A stretch of DNA of 64,000 nt, taken from assembly GCF_020686945.1 (NCBI RefSeq), contig NZ_JAJEPR010000015.1, forward strand, positions 19,651-83,650. The letters run 5' to 3'. The notes under the pieces are model-generated. The model searched no databases and was not told the origin of the DNA. It saw only the letters and a list, made by a program, of their open reading frames with translations. Below are positions 41,514 through 50,262 of this stretch, in pieces; the stretch's first letter is position 1; every line of letters begins with the position of its first letter. Source of the stretch: Limivivens faecihominis. GTDB lineage: Bacteria > Bacillota > Clostridia > Lachnospirales > Lachnospiraceae. The position numbers and the translations under genes are program-made.

Positions 41514-42221
41514 ATGGTGATACCGCAGCATGTTGCGATCATTCTGGATGGCAACGGACGATGGGCGAAGAGCAAAGGCATGCCCAGAAACTACGGTCAT
41601 TCCAGGGGAGCCAAGAACCTGGAAGTGATCTGCGAGGATGCCTGGAATATGGGCATCAAATATCTGACGGTCTATCTGTTTTCCACGGAAAACTGGAAGC
41701 GGTCCAAGGAAGAGGTGGACGGCCTCATGAGGCTGTTCCGCAGCTACACAAAGACCTGTATCAAGACTGCCCAGAAAAATAATATGAAAGTACGGGTACT
41801 GGGAGATCCCACAGCTCTGGATCCGGATCTTCAGGAGAGCCTGAAAAAGCTGGAGGAGTCCTCGAAGGACAACACCGGACTGAATTTCCAGATCGCCATC
41901 AATTACGGCAGCCGGGACGAGATTACGAGAGCGGTCCGCCATCTGGCAGCGGATGTGAAGGACGGAAAGCTGGCCGTTGATGCCATCGACGAGGCCTGCA
42001 TTTCCGGCTATCTGGACACGAGAGAAGTGCCGGATCCGGACCTTCTGATTCGCACCAGCGGAGAGCAGCGCCTTTCCAACTACCTGCTCTGGCAGCTGGC
42101 CTATACAGAATTTTATTTTACCGATGTGCCCTGGCCCGCTTTTACCAAGGAGGAGCTTTGGAAGGCCATCGAGAAGTTCAACAGCCGTGACCGGCGTTAC
42201 GGCGGAGTGAAGGAGGGATAA
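41514..42221 (+). CDS. uppS: Undecaprenyl diphosphate synthase
   Basis: Makes the C55 lipid carrier for cell-wall synthesis; 235 residues. Cis-prenyltransferase motifs: VAIILDGNGRWAKSKGMPR (catalytic Asp), HSRGAKNLEVI, YLTVYLFSTENWKRSKEEV, LNFQIAINYGSRDEI and PDLLIRTSGEQRLSNYLLWQ. The ATG at 41514 has GGAGGAAATAA upstream; a near-cognate codon seven positions earlier overlaps the RBS. Confidence 0.96.
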   Translation: MVIPQHVAIILDGNGRWAKSKGMPRNYGHSRGAKNLEVICEDAWNMGIKYLTVYLFSTENWKRSKEEVDGLMRLFRSYTKTCIKTAQKNNMKVRVLGDPTALDPDLQESLKKLEESSKDNTGLNFQIAINYGSRDEITRAVRHLAADVKDGKLAVDAIDEACISGYLDTREVPDPDLLIRTSGEQRLSNYLLWQLAYTEFYFTDVPWPAFTKEELWKAIEKFNSRDRRYGGVKEG

Positions 42222-42222
42222 C

Positions 42223-43032
42223 GTGTTTAAAACGAGACTGCTCAGTGGTATTGTCCTGGTGATCATCGCTCTTGTGACCATCATCAGCGGCAGTTACCTT
42301 CTCTGGGGAACCTTATTCCTGGTGTCTCTCATCGGCCTGACGGAGCTTTACCGGGCTGCAGGCGTACAGGAAAAGGGCTTTTCCCTTCTGGCCTTAATCG
42401 GGGCTCTCGGTGTGGCTTCCTATTATTTGCTGTTACTTTTCGGATTTGAGGCATATAGTATGATGGATATGATTTTTATTCTGATCGTACTGATGGCCGT
42501 CTATGTATTTACATATCCGAAATACCATGCGGACCAGGTCATGGCGGCCTTCTTCGGCGTGGTCTATGTCTCCGTGATGCTTTCCTATATTTATCTCACC
42601 CGGAGTCTTGAGGGCGGAGCCTTTCTGGTATGGCTGATTTTCCTCTGCTCCTGGGGCTGCGATACCTGCGCTTACTGTGTGGGCATCCTCATCGGAAAGC
42701 ACAAGATGGCTCCTGTCTTAAGCCCGAAGAAATCCATCGAGGGCGCTGTGGGAGGCGTTGTGGGAGCTGCGCTTCTGGGTCTTATCTATGCCCTGGCAGC
42801 CGGAAAATTTTTCCCGGAGTTTGATCACAGCCCGGCGGTTTACGCCCTGATCTGTGCAGTGGGAGCTCTCATCTCCATGGTGGGAGACCTGGCGGCTTCC
42901 GGTATCAAGAGAAACCACAACATCAAGGATTACGGCAAGCTGATTCCCGGACACGGCGGAATTCTCGACCGTTTCGACAGCGTGATCTTCACGGCTCCGG
43001 TGATCTATTTCCTTGCCATTGCCCTTCTGTAA
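42223..43032 (+). CDS. cdsA: Phosphatidate cytidylyltransferase
   Basis: Forms CDP-diacylglycerol; integral membrane protein of 269 residues with eight or so hydrophobic segments. Signature at the C-terminal end: KDYGKLIPGHGGILDRFDSVIF, plus LSPKKSIEGAVGG. GTG start one base after the uppS stop with GGAGGG upstream. Confidence 0.95.
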   Translation: MFKTRLLSGIVLVIIALVTIISGSYLLWGTLFLVSLIGLTELYRAAGVQEKGFSLLALIGALGVASYYLLLLFGFEAYSMMDMIFILIVLMAVYVFTYPKYHADQVMAAFFGVVYVSVMLSYIYLTRSLEGGAFLVWLIFLCSWGCDTCAYCVGILIGKHKMAPVLSPKKSIEGAVGGVVGAALLGLIYALAAGKFFPEFDHSPAVYALICAVGALISMVGDLAASGIKRNHNIKDYGKLIPGHGGILDRFDSVIFTAPVIYFLAIALL

Positions 43033-43053
43033 AAAAGAAGCGGAGGAATGCGT

Positions 43054-44196
43054 ATGAAAAAAATAGCGATTTTAGGTTCCACGGGTTCCATCGGCACCCA
43101 GACCCTGGAGGTAGTGGAAAACAACGGCGACATTCAGGTGGAAGCCCTTTCTGCCAACGGAAATGTGGACCTTCTCGAGAAACAGGCGAGAAAATTTAAA
43201 CCTTCTGTCATCGCTGTATTCCGCGAGGATGCAGCGAAGGAGCTGAAAGAACGGTTAAAAGATATGAATATCCGCATCGTGACAGGAATGGACGGTCTCA
43301 TCGAGATTGCCACGCTGCCCGAGACGGATATCCTGGTGACGGCCATTGTGGGAATGATAGGTATTCTTCCCACGATCGAGGCCATCAAAGCCGGAAAAGA
43401 TATCGCCCTGGCAAATAAGGAAACTCTGGTGACGGCGGGGCATATCATCATGCCTCTGGCAGAGCGGATGGGTGTTCAGATCCTTCCGGTGGACAGCGAG
43501 CACAGCGCCATTTTCCAGGCCCTTCACGGGGAAGACCGGGGCGGAATTGAGAAGATTCTTATCACAGCCTCCGGCGGTCCCTTCCGGGGAAAAAACCGGG
43601 CGGAACTTGAGAATGTTCAGGTGGAGGACGCCCTGAAACATCCGAACTGGTCCATGGGCCAGAAGATCACGATCGATTCTGCCACCCTGGTAAATAAGGG
43701 GCTGGAGGTCATGGAAGCCAAATGGCTTTTCGGCGTGGATCTGGACCGGATTCAGGTGGTAGTCCAGCCGAAGAGTATCATCCATTCGATGGTAGAATTT
43801 AAGGACGGAGCTGTCATCGCCCAGCTTGGGACACCGGATATGAAGCTTCCGATCCAGTACGCCCTCTATTATCCGGAGCGGCGTTACCTTCCGGGAGACC
43901 GGCTGGATTTCTGGAAACTGAAGGAAATTACCTTTGAGAAACCGGATACGGATACCTTCCTTGGTCTGCCCCTGGCCTTTCAGGCGGCGAGAACTGGCGG
44001 TAGCATGCCAACGGTCTTCAACGCGGCCAATGAGCGGGCTGTGAGCAAGTTTTTGCATCGGAAGATTCGTTTCCTGGATATCTATGATATAATTTCCGAC
44101 GCAATGGAACATCATAAGGTTATTCCGAATCCTTCCATCGAAGAGATTCTGGCAGCAGAGCAGGCAACATACGAACGAATTGAAAGCAGGTGGTAG
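43054..44196 (+). CDS. dxr: 1-Deoxy-D-xylulose 5-phosphate reductoisomerase
   Basis: Second enzyme of the MEP isoprenoid pathway; NADPH dependent, 380 residues. Motifs: IAILGSTGSIGTQTLEVV (NADPH site), IALANKETLVTAGHI, LPVDSEHSAIFQAL, ASGGPFRG, HPNWSMGQKITIDSATLVNKGLE and NAANERAVSKFL. I choose the ATG at 43054 (8 bases from GGAGG) over the ATG at 43048, which is only 2 bases from it. Confidence 0.96.
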   Translation: MKKIAILGSTGSIGTQTLEVVENNGDIQVEALSANGNVDLLEKQARKFKPSVIAVFREDAAKELKERLKDMNIRIVTGMDGLIEIATLPETDILVTAIVGMIGILPTIEAIKAGKDIALANKETLVTAGHIIMPLAERMGVQILPVDSEHSAIFQALHGEDRGGIEKILITASGGPFRGKNRAELENVQVEDALKHPNWSMGQKITIDSATLVNKGLEVMEAKWLFGVDLDRIQVVVQPKSIIHSMVEFKDGAVIAQLGTPDMKLPIQYALYYPERRYLPGDRLDFWKLKEITFEKPDTDTFLGLPLAFQAARTGGSMPTVFNAANERAVSKFLHRKIRFLDIYDIISDAMEHHKVIPNPSIEEILAAEQATYERIESRW

Positions 44197-44197
44197 G

Positions 44198-45232
44198 TTG
44201 AGTATTATTCTTGCACTTTTTATTTTCAGCCTGATCATTATCATTCATGAGCTGGGTCATTTTCTCCTGGCAAAATACAATGGAGTGACAGTGCTGGAGT
44301 TTTCTCTGGGCATGGGTCCCAGAATTTTAAGTACGGTAAAGGGCGGCACCCGGTATTCCTGGAAGCTCCTTCCCTTCGGCGGCTCCTGTGCCATGCTGGG
44401 AGAGGATGAGGCCACCACAGAGGAAGGCTCCTTCGGAAGCAAATCCGTCTGGGCCCGAATTTCCGTTATCGCGGCAGGCCCGATTTTTAACTTTATTCTG
44501 GCTTTTCTCTTATCCCTTTTTATCATCGGAAGCATCGGTTATGACGCTCCGGTGATCAGCTATGTGGGAGAGGGAACTCCCGCAGCCGAGGCCGGTATCC
44601 AGGTGGGAGACCGGATTCTGAAAATGAACAATCAGAAGATTCATGTGGCCCGGGAGATTACCGGCTACACCCTCTATCATCCCAACGAGGAGACGATCAC
44701 CGTCACCTGGGAGCACGAGGGAGAGAAGAAAACCGCGGATATCACGCTTCAGATGGATGAGGAAGTCGGCAGAAAGCTGATGGGAATTTCCGTCTCCGGC
44801 GCCCGCACAAAGCTTGGCCCTGTGGGCGTACTGAAATACAGCGCCTACGAGGTGAAATACTGGATTGCCACCACGCTGGACGGCCTGAAACTTCTGATCA
44901 GCGGCAGGCTGGGACTCAACGATATGTCCGGCCCCGTGGGCGTGGTCAACATGATTGGAAGCACCTATAATGAGAGCAAAGCCGACGGCGGCTTCTATGT
45001 ATGGCTGAACATGCTGAATATTTCCATTCTTCTGACTGCCAACCTGGGTGTCATGAACCTTCTGCCTCTTCCGGCTCTGGACGGCGGCCGCCTGGTTTTC
45101 CTTTTCTTGGAAGCCATCCGCCGCAAACGCATCGACCCGGAGAAAGAAGGCATGGTCCATATGATCGGCCTTTTGGCTCTGATGGCATTGATGGTTGTGA
45201 TTATGTTCAATGACGTAAGAAAACTCTTTTAG
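44198..45232 (+). CDS. rseP: Site-2 (M50) membrane metalloprotease, RseP family
   Basis: Intramembrane zinc protease that cleaves membrane-anchored regulators; 344 residues. HELGHFLLAKYNGV near residues 18-31, PDZ domain at about 110-190 (AGIQVGDRILKMNNQKIH) and the distal metal ligand in NLLPLPALDGGRL, all canonical. The best start is TTG at 44198, one base after the dxr stop. An earlier near-cognate codon at 44180 would overlap dxr. Last gene of the conserved operon core. Confidence 0.92.
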   Translation: MSIILALFIFSLIIIIHELGHFLLAKYNGVTVLEFSLGMGPRILSTVKGGTRYSWKLLPFGGSCAMLGEDEATTEEGSFGSKSVWARISVIAAGPIFNFILAFLLSLFIIGSIGYDAPVISYVGEGTPAAEAGIQVGDRILKMNNQKIHVAREITGYTLYHPNEETITVTWEHEGEKKTADITLQMDEEVGRKLMGISVSGARTKLGPVGVLKYSAYEVKYWIATTLDGLKLLISGRLGLNDMSGPVGVVNMIGSTYNESKADGGFYVWLNMLNISILLTANLGVMNLLPLPALDGGRLVFLFLEAIRRKRIDPEKEGMVHMIGLLALMALMVVIMFNDVRKLF

Positions 45233-45253
45233 TTATTTTTGGAGGCGATTGAT

Positions 45254-45778
45254 ATGAAGAGCTTTTTCACAAATCAGGGAGCTTTTTCCGCTGTTTATCT
45301 GGTGCTGGGCATCCTGCTTCTGATCCACCCGGTAGCCTTTTCTCGGGCAGTCTGCTATGTCCTTGGCATCTGCGCCTTTGTCTACGGCGCCTGGAAGATT
45401 TGGGGTTACTGGAAGGATAGAAAGCTGGGCGGCGTGTTCCAGCTGGAACTCATCGTGGGCGTGATCCTCGTGGTCATCGGCCTGGTGGCTCTCTTTAAAT
45501 CCGAGGTTCTGCTTTCCATTCTGCCGGTGATCATCGGCCTCATCATCCTCATGGACGGTCTGGTGACGATCAATCAGGCACTGAACCTTCGGAAACTGGA
45601 TTATCGTTGGAAATACCTTCTGCCCATGGGCATTGTGGTAGCCGTGTTCGGCCTGGTTCTGGTTCTGAATCCCTTCGGAAGCGCGATGCTTCTCATGCGT
45701 TTCCTGGGCTTCACACTGCTGGTGGACGGCTTCTGCGACTTCTGGTGGTATTACAGACTGAAAAAACTGTTTGAGTAA
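45254..45778 (+). CDS. DUF308/HdeD-like membrane protein
   Basis: A 174-residue protein with six hydrophobic segments, internally repetitive (FSAVYLVLGILLLIHP, LIVGVILVVIGLVALF, VIIGLIILMDGLVTI, MGIVVAVFGLVLVLNP), as in HdeD-type proteins. Function is unclear. The ATG at 45254 with TTGGAGGCG is favoured over an upstream frame extension. Terminates the rseP transcript. Confidence 0.82.
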   Translation: MKSFFTNQGAFSAVYLVLGILLLIHPVAFSRAVCYVLGICAFVYGAWKIWGYWKDRKLGGVFQLELIVGVILVVIGLVALFKSEVLLSILPVIIGLIILMDGLVTINQALNLRKLDYRWKYLLPMGIVVAVFGLVLVLNPFGSAMLLMRFLGFTLLVDGFCDFWWYYRLKKLFE

Positions 45779-45786
45779 ACCGGTGG

Positions 45787-45820
45787 GGACGGAGTTTTTG
45801 ACATAAACTCCGTCCTTTTT
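45787..45820 (+). terminator. Terminator of the pyrH-to-DUF308 operon
   Basis: GGACGGAGTTT/AAACTCCGTCC perfect 11-base stem with a T5 tail. Confidence 0.93.
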
Positions 45821-45841
45821 GGCTTTTTAAAGGAGACTTGT

Positions 45842-46741
45842 ATGGAAATAGGAATGTACGAAAAGGAAGTGGAGGATAAAGAAATCCGGGAGATTGCAGA
45901 GAGAATCTTACCGGATACTTCTTTTGGAAAAATATACAGAATCTGTGAGCAGTACGGAGAGGAAGAAGCCGACTGCAGGGAATACGACGTTTATAAGCTT
46001 GTGACGCCAGAGGGTGATCGGATGCTGAAAAAAGCGGATAAACGGGAGGTTTCAAATTATGAGAAATACCTGAAGCAAAAAGATTTCTGTGTTCCCAAAT
46101 TTTATGGGCGCTGGGACGACGGCGCGGATATCTGGATCATGCTCGAGAGCATCGAGGGCAATGATTTAAGAGATATGACGGATGAGCTGGCAAAAGCGGC
46201 GGCGAAAAGCATTGTTCAGATTCAGAATGCTTTCTGGAATCATCCGGACAGGGAACGCTTTGAAGTCTATCTGGAAAGAATCAGCCGGAGACTCGCCTGC
46301 ATCAAGGATGAGCCTGAAATCGGCGAAGCCTACGGGCTCTTTTTTGAAAGACAGAAGACCTGCCACAGAACCCTGTCAAACGGTGATTTCCTGGAGTTCA
46401 ATGTGATTGATAAAAACGGACAGGTATTTATCATTGACTGGGGCTTTGGCGGTATCATGCCCTATTCTCTGGACCTTGCGCGGTTTATCGCCCATGCGAC
46501 AGAAGACCGGGCGACCTTTCCGTTTTACATGAACGATGAGCAGAAACGTCTGTTTTTGAATACCGTTTACGAAAACTTGGTTGAGAAACTGGATTATGAA
46601 CAGTATTTATATGACATCAAGCTGGCCGTCCTCAATGAATATGTGGAATTTATCGAAGCGGATGAGGATGACGACAGATGGTATTATAATCATGCAAGAG
46701 AGCTGGCAAGAGAGATTTTGGCTGAGAAAGAAGGAAGATAG
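45842..46741 (+). CDS. Aminoglycoside phosphotransferase-like small-molecule kinase
   Basis: A 299-residue protein of the APH/choline-kinase fold. The catalytic loop is TLSNGDFLEFNVID (Asp and Asn in place) and the metal Asp is in VFIIDWGFGG, the equivalent of DFG. The N-terminal lobe has YKLVTPEGDRMLKKA, where the ATP-binding Lys would lie. RBS AAAGGAGA. The substrate is unknown; resistance function should not be assumed. It is 4 bases upstream of a ketopantoate reductase fragment. Confidence 0.78.
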   Translation: MEIGMYEKEVEDKEIREIAERILPDTSFGKIYRICEQYGEEEADCREYDVYKLVTPEGDRMLKKADKREVSNYEKYLKQKDFCVPKFYGRWDDGADIWIMLESIEGNDLRDMTDELAKAAAKSIVQIQNAFWNHPDRERFEVYLERISRRLACIKDEPEIGEAYGLFFERQKTCHRTLSNGDFLEFNVIDKNGQVFIIDWGFGGIMPYSLDLARFIAHATEDRATFPFYMNDEQKRLFLNTVYENLVEKLDYEQYLYDIKLAVLNEYVEFIEADEDDDRWYYNHARELAREILAEKEGR

Positions 46742-46745
46742 CAAG

Positions 46746-47027
46746 ATGAAATACGCAGTTATCGGCGCTGGCGGAACCGGCGGTATGATCGGATTTTACA
46801 TGACAAAGGCAGGAAAAGATGTGACGCTGATTGCCCGCGGCGAGCATCTGGCGAAGATGCAGGAAAAGGGTCTGACGGTGGAAAGAATGTGGGATGGCTC
46901 CATGGAGACGCTGCCTGTTTCCGCGACGGATATGGAGCATTACAGGGAGCGGCCGGCCTGTATTTTTTATATGGGAACCGCCCAGTCACTGAAAACAATG
47001 ACTGAGAGGTTCCTTTTTCATCAGTAA
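46746..47027 (+). pseudogene. Truncated ketopantoate reductase (ApbA/PanE) remnant
   Basis: A 93-codon fragment with the N-terminal Rossmann fold of the family (MKYAVIGAGGTGGMIGFYM, then VTLIARGEHLAKMQEKGL). A full-length protein is about 300 residues. Similarity ends after about residue 70, and the frame closes at 47027, overlapping the 3' end of the convergent gene by 7 bases. The C-terminal catalytic domain is missing and not found in another frame nearby, so this is a decayed or deletion-truncated gene. Confidence 0.75.
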
Positions 47028-48274
47028 AGCTCTGCGATTCTGGTCACGCCCACATAGATCTCCTGGACCTTATACCAGGTCCGGTAATCCACCTCGCCGG
47101 TCTCGGGAAGGCCGAAGATATCCTGGAAGATTTCCACAGCCCGCTGTGTTTCCTCTCCGTAAATGCCGTCTACCCGGATCTTCGGGATCAGGGGATAACT
47201 GTTGGAGATGGCGTTGAGCTGCTCCTGGAGCTGTTCGACCTTCTGCCCGCGGCTTCCGATATCCAGAGTCTCCCCGGGCCAGGAAGCCGGGATGCCGGAG
47301 ATCTCCTCGGCAGAGTTGATATACATATCATCCCCGTAATAATAGCGGAGAATCTCAACAGGTGTATAATTCTGATCCCCCAGATATTTGGAACCCCACT
47401 GGGAGAGCCAGTTGGGGCAGCTGACCCTCTGCCCGTCACAGTACTGGGTCAGAATGGGCTGGCGCACATTGGGCCGGGAGAGATAACTTGCAAAGACTTC
47501 ATCTACCACCTCGGAGATACTCTCAAAAATGTTCCGGTTGGGGATCCATTTGTGGTCGAAAGCGGTAGAGGAAGTGATGGTGAAGGAATAGCCCTTATTT
47601 CTATACCATTCGGTATACACCCGGTTCAGCGTAAATGACATAATCGCCAGCACATTCGCCACAATCGCCGCCCTCGGCCAGGTGGCGTAGATCTCGCTGG
47701 AGGCCACATTTTTGATGTAATCCGAATAGCGGATATAGTAATCCTGGGCTGTACTGTCCCTGGGGGAGCCGTCGTGGACCACGATGTATTCCGGCACGAC
47801 CACCCGGCTCAGGACGATCTCACCGGAAGCGTTGACGGGCTTGATTTCTGCCTCGGCGATCTTTGGCGGATAATTGCCGAAAAGCGTATGAGCGGGGATT
47901 GTGTAATTCTGGAAGTCGCCGGAGGCCTCTAAGGGGGAGAGTCTTACATCCTGGAGGGCCAGAGAGCCGGAAAAAATCTCTGCCCCCGAGATGGAAAGTG
48001 GCTCAAAGCCATCTGCCTGAATCTGGAAAGTATATTCCGAATAGGGTTGGTTTTCGCTGGGTTCCATACTGTACTCAATGGGCGGAGCAGGAAGCTCCAC
48101 GGTTTCAGAATTTCCATTTGTGTCGGTGCCGATCTCCTCCAGGGCTTTCTCCGGCTGGCCGGTATCGAAGATCCGGATCCGGGCATTTTCCACAGGGGAA
48201 CGGGTCAGGGCCGAGTCCACATGAATGCGGAGCCGGCCTTTATCCGGTGTATCAGAAGAAAGAGTCTGCGGCAT
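47021..48274 (-). CDS. SpoIID-like protein with C-terminal peptidoglycan-binding domain
   Basis: A 417-residue protein. N-terminal beta-rich part (KGRLRIHVDSALTRSPVENARI, a carboxypeptidase-regulatory-like fold), a middle SpoIID-like region (about 180-330: YIKNVASSEIYATWPRAAIVAN, then FDHKWIPNRNIF) and a peptidoglycan-binding domain of type 1 at about 340-405 (GSRGQKVEQLQEQLN, VDGIYGEETQRAVEIFQ). No signal peptide is visible, so like several spore proteins it may act inside the mother cell or by another route. Probably connected to spore envelope or cortex remodelling (inference). Confidence 0.75.
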   Translation of the reverse strand: MPQTLSSDTPDKGRLRIHVDSALTRSPVENARIRIFDTGQPEKALEEIGTDTNGNSETVELPAPPIEYSMEPSENQPYSEYTFQIQADGFEPLSISGAEIFSGSLALQDVRLSPLEASGDFQNYTIPAHTLFGNYPPKIAEAEIKPVNASGEIVLSRVVVPEYIVVHDGSPRDSTAQDYYIRYSDYIKNVASSEIYATWPRAAIVANVLAIMSFTLNRVYTEWYRNKGYSFTITSSTAFDHKWIPNRNIFESISEVVDEVFASYLSRPNVRQPILTQYCDGQRVSCPNWLSQWGSKYLGDQNYTPVEILRYYYGDDMYINSAEEISGIPASWPGETLDIGSRGQKVEQLQEQLNAISNSYPLIPKIRVDGIYGEETQRAVEIFQDIFGLPETGEVDYRTWYKVQEIYVGVTRIAELY

Positions 48275-48332
48275 AAGTCAACCTCTGAAAGACTTTCCCT
48301 ACAGTTTATGCAGCAGGGGTGCCGCTTAAAAC

Positions 48333-48782
48333 TCACTCTTTCGGAAGCTCAGAAGCGCAGTGAGGGCATTTTACCGCGTCGATATGAATCTCGGATTTAC
48401 AATAAGGACATACTTTGGTGGTAGGTGCTGTTTCCGGTTCCGGCTTCGGGCGGCGGATCACATTGATACCTTTTACTACCATAAAAATAGAGAAGGCAAT
48501 GATCAGAAACTGGATCACGGTCTGGATAAAGGAGCCGTAAGCGAAAACGGAAGTCGATGCCTTCGCTGCCTCCAGGGTGGGGTAGGACTGGCCGTCCAGG
48601 GCGATGAAAAGATTGGAAAAGTCAACCTTTCCGGTGGCGATGCTGATGACAGGCATAAGGACGTCGTTTACCAGGGAATTGATGATGTTGCTGAAGGCTC
48701 CGCCGACAATGACACCGACAGCCATATCCATGACATTGCCGCGCATGATGAATTCTTTGAATTCTTCTGTGATCTTGCTCAT
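48333..48782 (-). CDS. mscL: Large-conductance mechanosensitive channel with C-terminal zinc ribbon
   Basis: Osmotic safety-valve channel, 149 residues. TM1 with the constriction pattern GNVMDMAVGVIVGGAFSNII and TM2 around VIQFLIIAFSIFMVVKGIN are typical MscL. The C-terminal helix is replaced by a zinc ribbon, CPYCKSEIHIDAVKCPHC, at about residues 123-140. I take the ATG at 48782 (AAGGAGGAA upstream on the minus strand). The three-hairpin leader element, copy B, lies 35 bases upstream of the start. Confidence 0.93.
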   Translation of the reverse strand: MSKITEEFKEFIMRGNVMDMAVGVIVGGAFSNIINSLVNDVLMPVISIATGKVDFSNLFIALDGQSYPTLEAAKASTSVFAYGSFIQTVIQFLIIAFSIFMVVKGINVIRRPKPEPETAPTTKVCPYCKSEIHIDAVKCPHCASELPKE

Positions 48783-48817
48783 AAAGAGTTCCTCCTTATA
48801 GTAGTTAGTAGTGCTCA

Positions 48818-48954
48818 CGGATTGCTCCGTGCTTTGCACTCACGCAATCCGCCCCGCTATTCGCATATCGTGAAGCTTACGCTCCACTTTTATGCTCATA
48901 TCGGGGCGTGTCTCAAGATCATATCTCACCCCTTGTGCAAGCACAGGTGTGAGA
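48818..48954 (-). ncRNA. Three-hairpin structured leader element, copy B (mscL leader)
   Basis: Read on the minus strand: hairpin I (48954-48924) TCTCAC/GTGAGA with inner TGTGC/GCACA and a TT loop; hairpin II (48908-48850) CGCCCCG/CGGGGCG, CATA/TATG and AGC/GCT; hairpin III (48851-48818, 34 nt) CGGATTGC/GCAATCCG, internal loop GTGA/GGA, GTGC/GCAC, loop AAA. It matches copy A in order, strand, distance to the start codon and in the exact length of hairpin III, while most stem sequences differ. Hairpins II share a TATGAG...CGAAT internal loop. A weak promoter-like TATGAT (about 48986-48981) lies upstream. Confidence 0.65.
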
Positions 48955-49041
48955 ATGACCTTTTGACCCCAACATCATCATAAATATATCATAGAAAAAA
49001 GTTGTCTGCACGGAAAAAATGCATTTTTAGTAAAAAAACAG

Positions 49042-49070
49042 TTGAAAAATAAAAATGGATGTGATAAAAT
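49042..49070 (+). promoter_or_regulatory. Promoter of carAB
   Basis: TTGAAA at 49042-49047, 17-base spacer, TAAAAT at 49065-49070. The leader to the carA start is about 105 bases and contains a terminator-like hairpin. Confidence 0.7.
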
Positions 49071-49098
49071 ATCGACAATTTGAGCAAAAGTAAGGGGG

Positions 49099-49144
49099 GA
49101 CGACGAATAGGAAAACAGAAGTTCTTATTCCCGTCTCTTTTTTT
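49099..49144 (+). terminator. Attenuator-like terminator in the carA leader
   Basis: GAC-GAC-GAATA-G-GAA pairs with TTC-T-TATTC-CC-GTC, followed by a T7 run, placed between promoter and carA RBS. Genes downstream can only be expressed by read-through, so conditional termination is likely. I could not recognise a PyrR-binding loop or a T-box. Confidence 0.7.
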
Positions 49145-49182
49145 ATGTGCCCCGCAACTGTTTAGAAAGGATTAGGTGACAT

Positions 49183-50262
49183 ATGAAAGCATTTCTGATT
49201 TTGGAAGACGGAACCGTCTTTACCGGAACCAGCATCGGTTCAACCAGGGAGGTAATCAGCGAAATCGTTTTTAACACTTCCATGACCGGTTATCTGGAAG
49301 TCCTGACCGACCCGTCCTACGCAGGACAGGCAGTGGTAATGACCTACCCTCTGATTGGAAACTATGGTATTTGTTATGAAGACATGGAGTCCGGACGCCC
49401 CTGGCCGGATGGATATATCGTACGGGAGCTCTCCCGTATGCCCAGCAACTTCCGTTCTGAGGACACCATTCAGAATTTCCTGAAAAAATTCAACATTCCG
49501 GGAATTGCAGGAGTAGATACCAGAGCCCTGACAAAGATCCTTCGTGAAAAAGGTACCATGAACGGCATGATCACCACCAACGAGAACTATTCCCTCGATG
49601 AGATCATACCGAAGCTGAAAGCCTACACTACTGGAAAAGTTGTGGAGAAAGTTACCTGCAAGGAGAAATATGTGATTCCGGGAGAGGGCCCGAAGGTAGC
49701 TCTTCTGGACCTGGGTGCCAAGAGAAACATTGCCCGTTCCTTGAATGAGAGAGGCTGCGAGGTTACAGTTTACCCGGCAGACACCCCCGCGCAGGAGATC
49801 ATCGCGTCCAAACCCGACGGTATCATGCTTTCCAACGGCCCTGGAGACCCGAAGGAATGTACCGGCGTGATCCGCGAGATCAAAAAGCTATATGACACAG
49901 AGATCCCCATCTTTGCCATCTGTCTCGGCCATCAGCTCATGGCTCTGGCTACTGGCGCAGATACCCATAAGATGAAATACGGCCATCGCGGCGGCAACCA
50001 TCCGGTGAAAGATCTGACCACCGGCCGTGTCTACATTTCCTCCCAGAACCATGGTTATGTGGTGGATATGGATACGCTGGATCCGAAGGTGGCAACGCCC
50101 GCTTTTGTAAACGTAAACGACGGAACCAACGAAGGTCTTGCCTATACGGGAAAAAATATTTTCACCGTGCAGTTCCATCCGGAGGCTTCCCCGGGACCCC
50201 GGGATTCCGGTGTGCTCTTTGACCGTTTTATGAAGATGATGGAGGTAAAAAAGAATGCCTAA
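49183..50262 (+). CDS. carA: Carbamoyl-phosphate synthase small subunit (glutaminase)
   Basis: Delivers ammonia from glutamine to CarB for pyrimidine and arginine synthesis; 359 residues. N-terminal CPSase domain ([19 protein letters not shown]) and class I amidotransferase domain with catalytic Cys in [13 protein letters not shown] and the His/Glu pair in [14 protein letters not shown]. The start has AAAGGATTAGG upstream. It overlaps carB by 8 bases. Confidence 0.97.
   Translation: MKAFLILEDGTVFTGTSIGSTREVISEIVFNTSMTGYLEVLTDPSYAGQAVVMTYPLIGNYGICYEDMESGRPWPDGYIVRELSRMPSNFRSEDTIQNFLKKFNIPGIAGVDTRALTKILREKGTMNGMITTNENYSLDEIIPKLKAYTTGKVVEKVTCKEKYVIPGEGPKVALLDLGAKRNIARSLNERGCEVTVYPADTPAQEIIASKPDGIMLSNGPGDPKECTGVIREIKKLYDTEIPIFAICLGHQLMALATGADTHKMKYGHRGGNHPVKDLTTGRVYISSQNHGYVVDMDTLDPKVATPAFVNVNDGTNEGLAYTGKNIFTVQFHPEASPGPRDSGVLFDRFMKMMEVKKNA

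Noticed and set aside
45842..46741. Calling the kinase-like gene an aminoglycoside resistance gene
   Set aside because: Only the generic kinase fold motifs are visible; the family includes many metabolic kinases.
49093..49135. Guanidine-II-like (mini-ykkC) motif in the carA leader because of a GGACGAC segment
   Set aside because: Only one such segment is present and it belongs to the stem of a T-tailed hairpin, not to paired ACGR loops.
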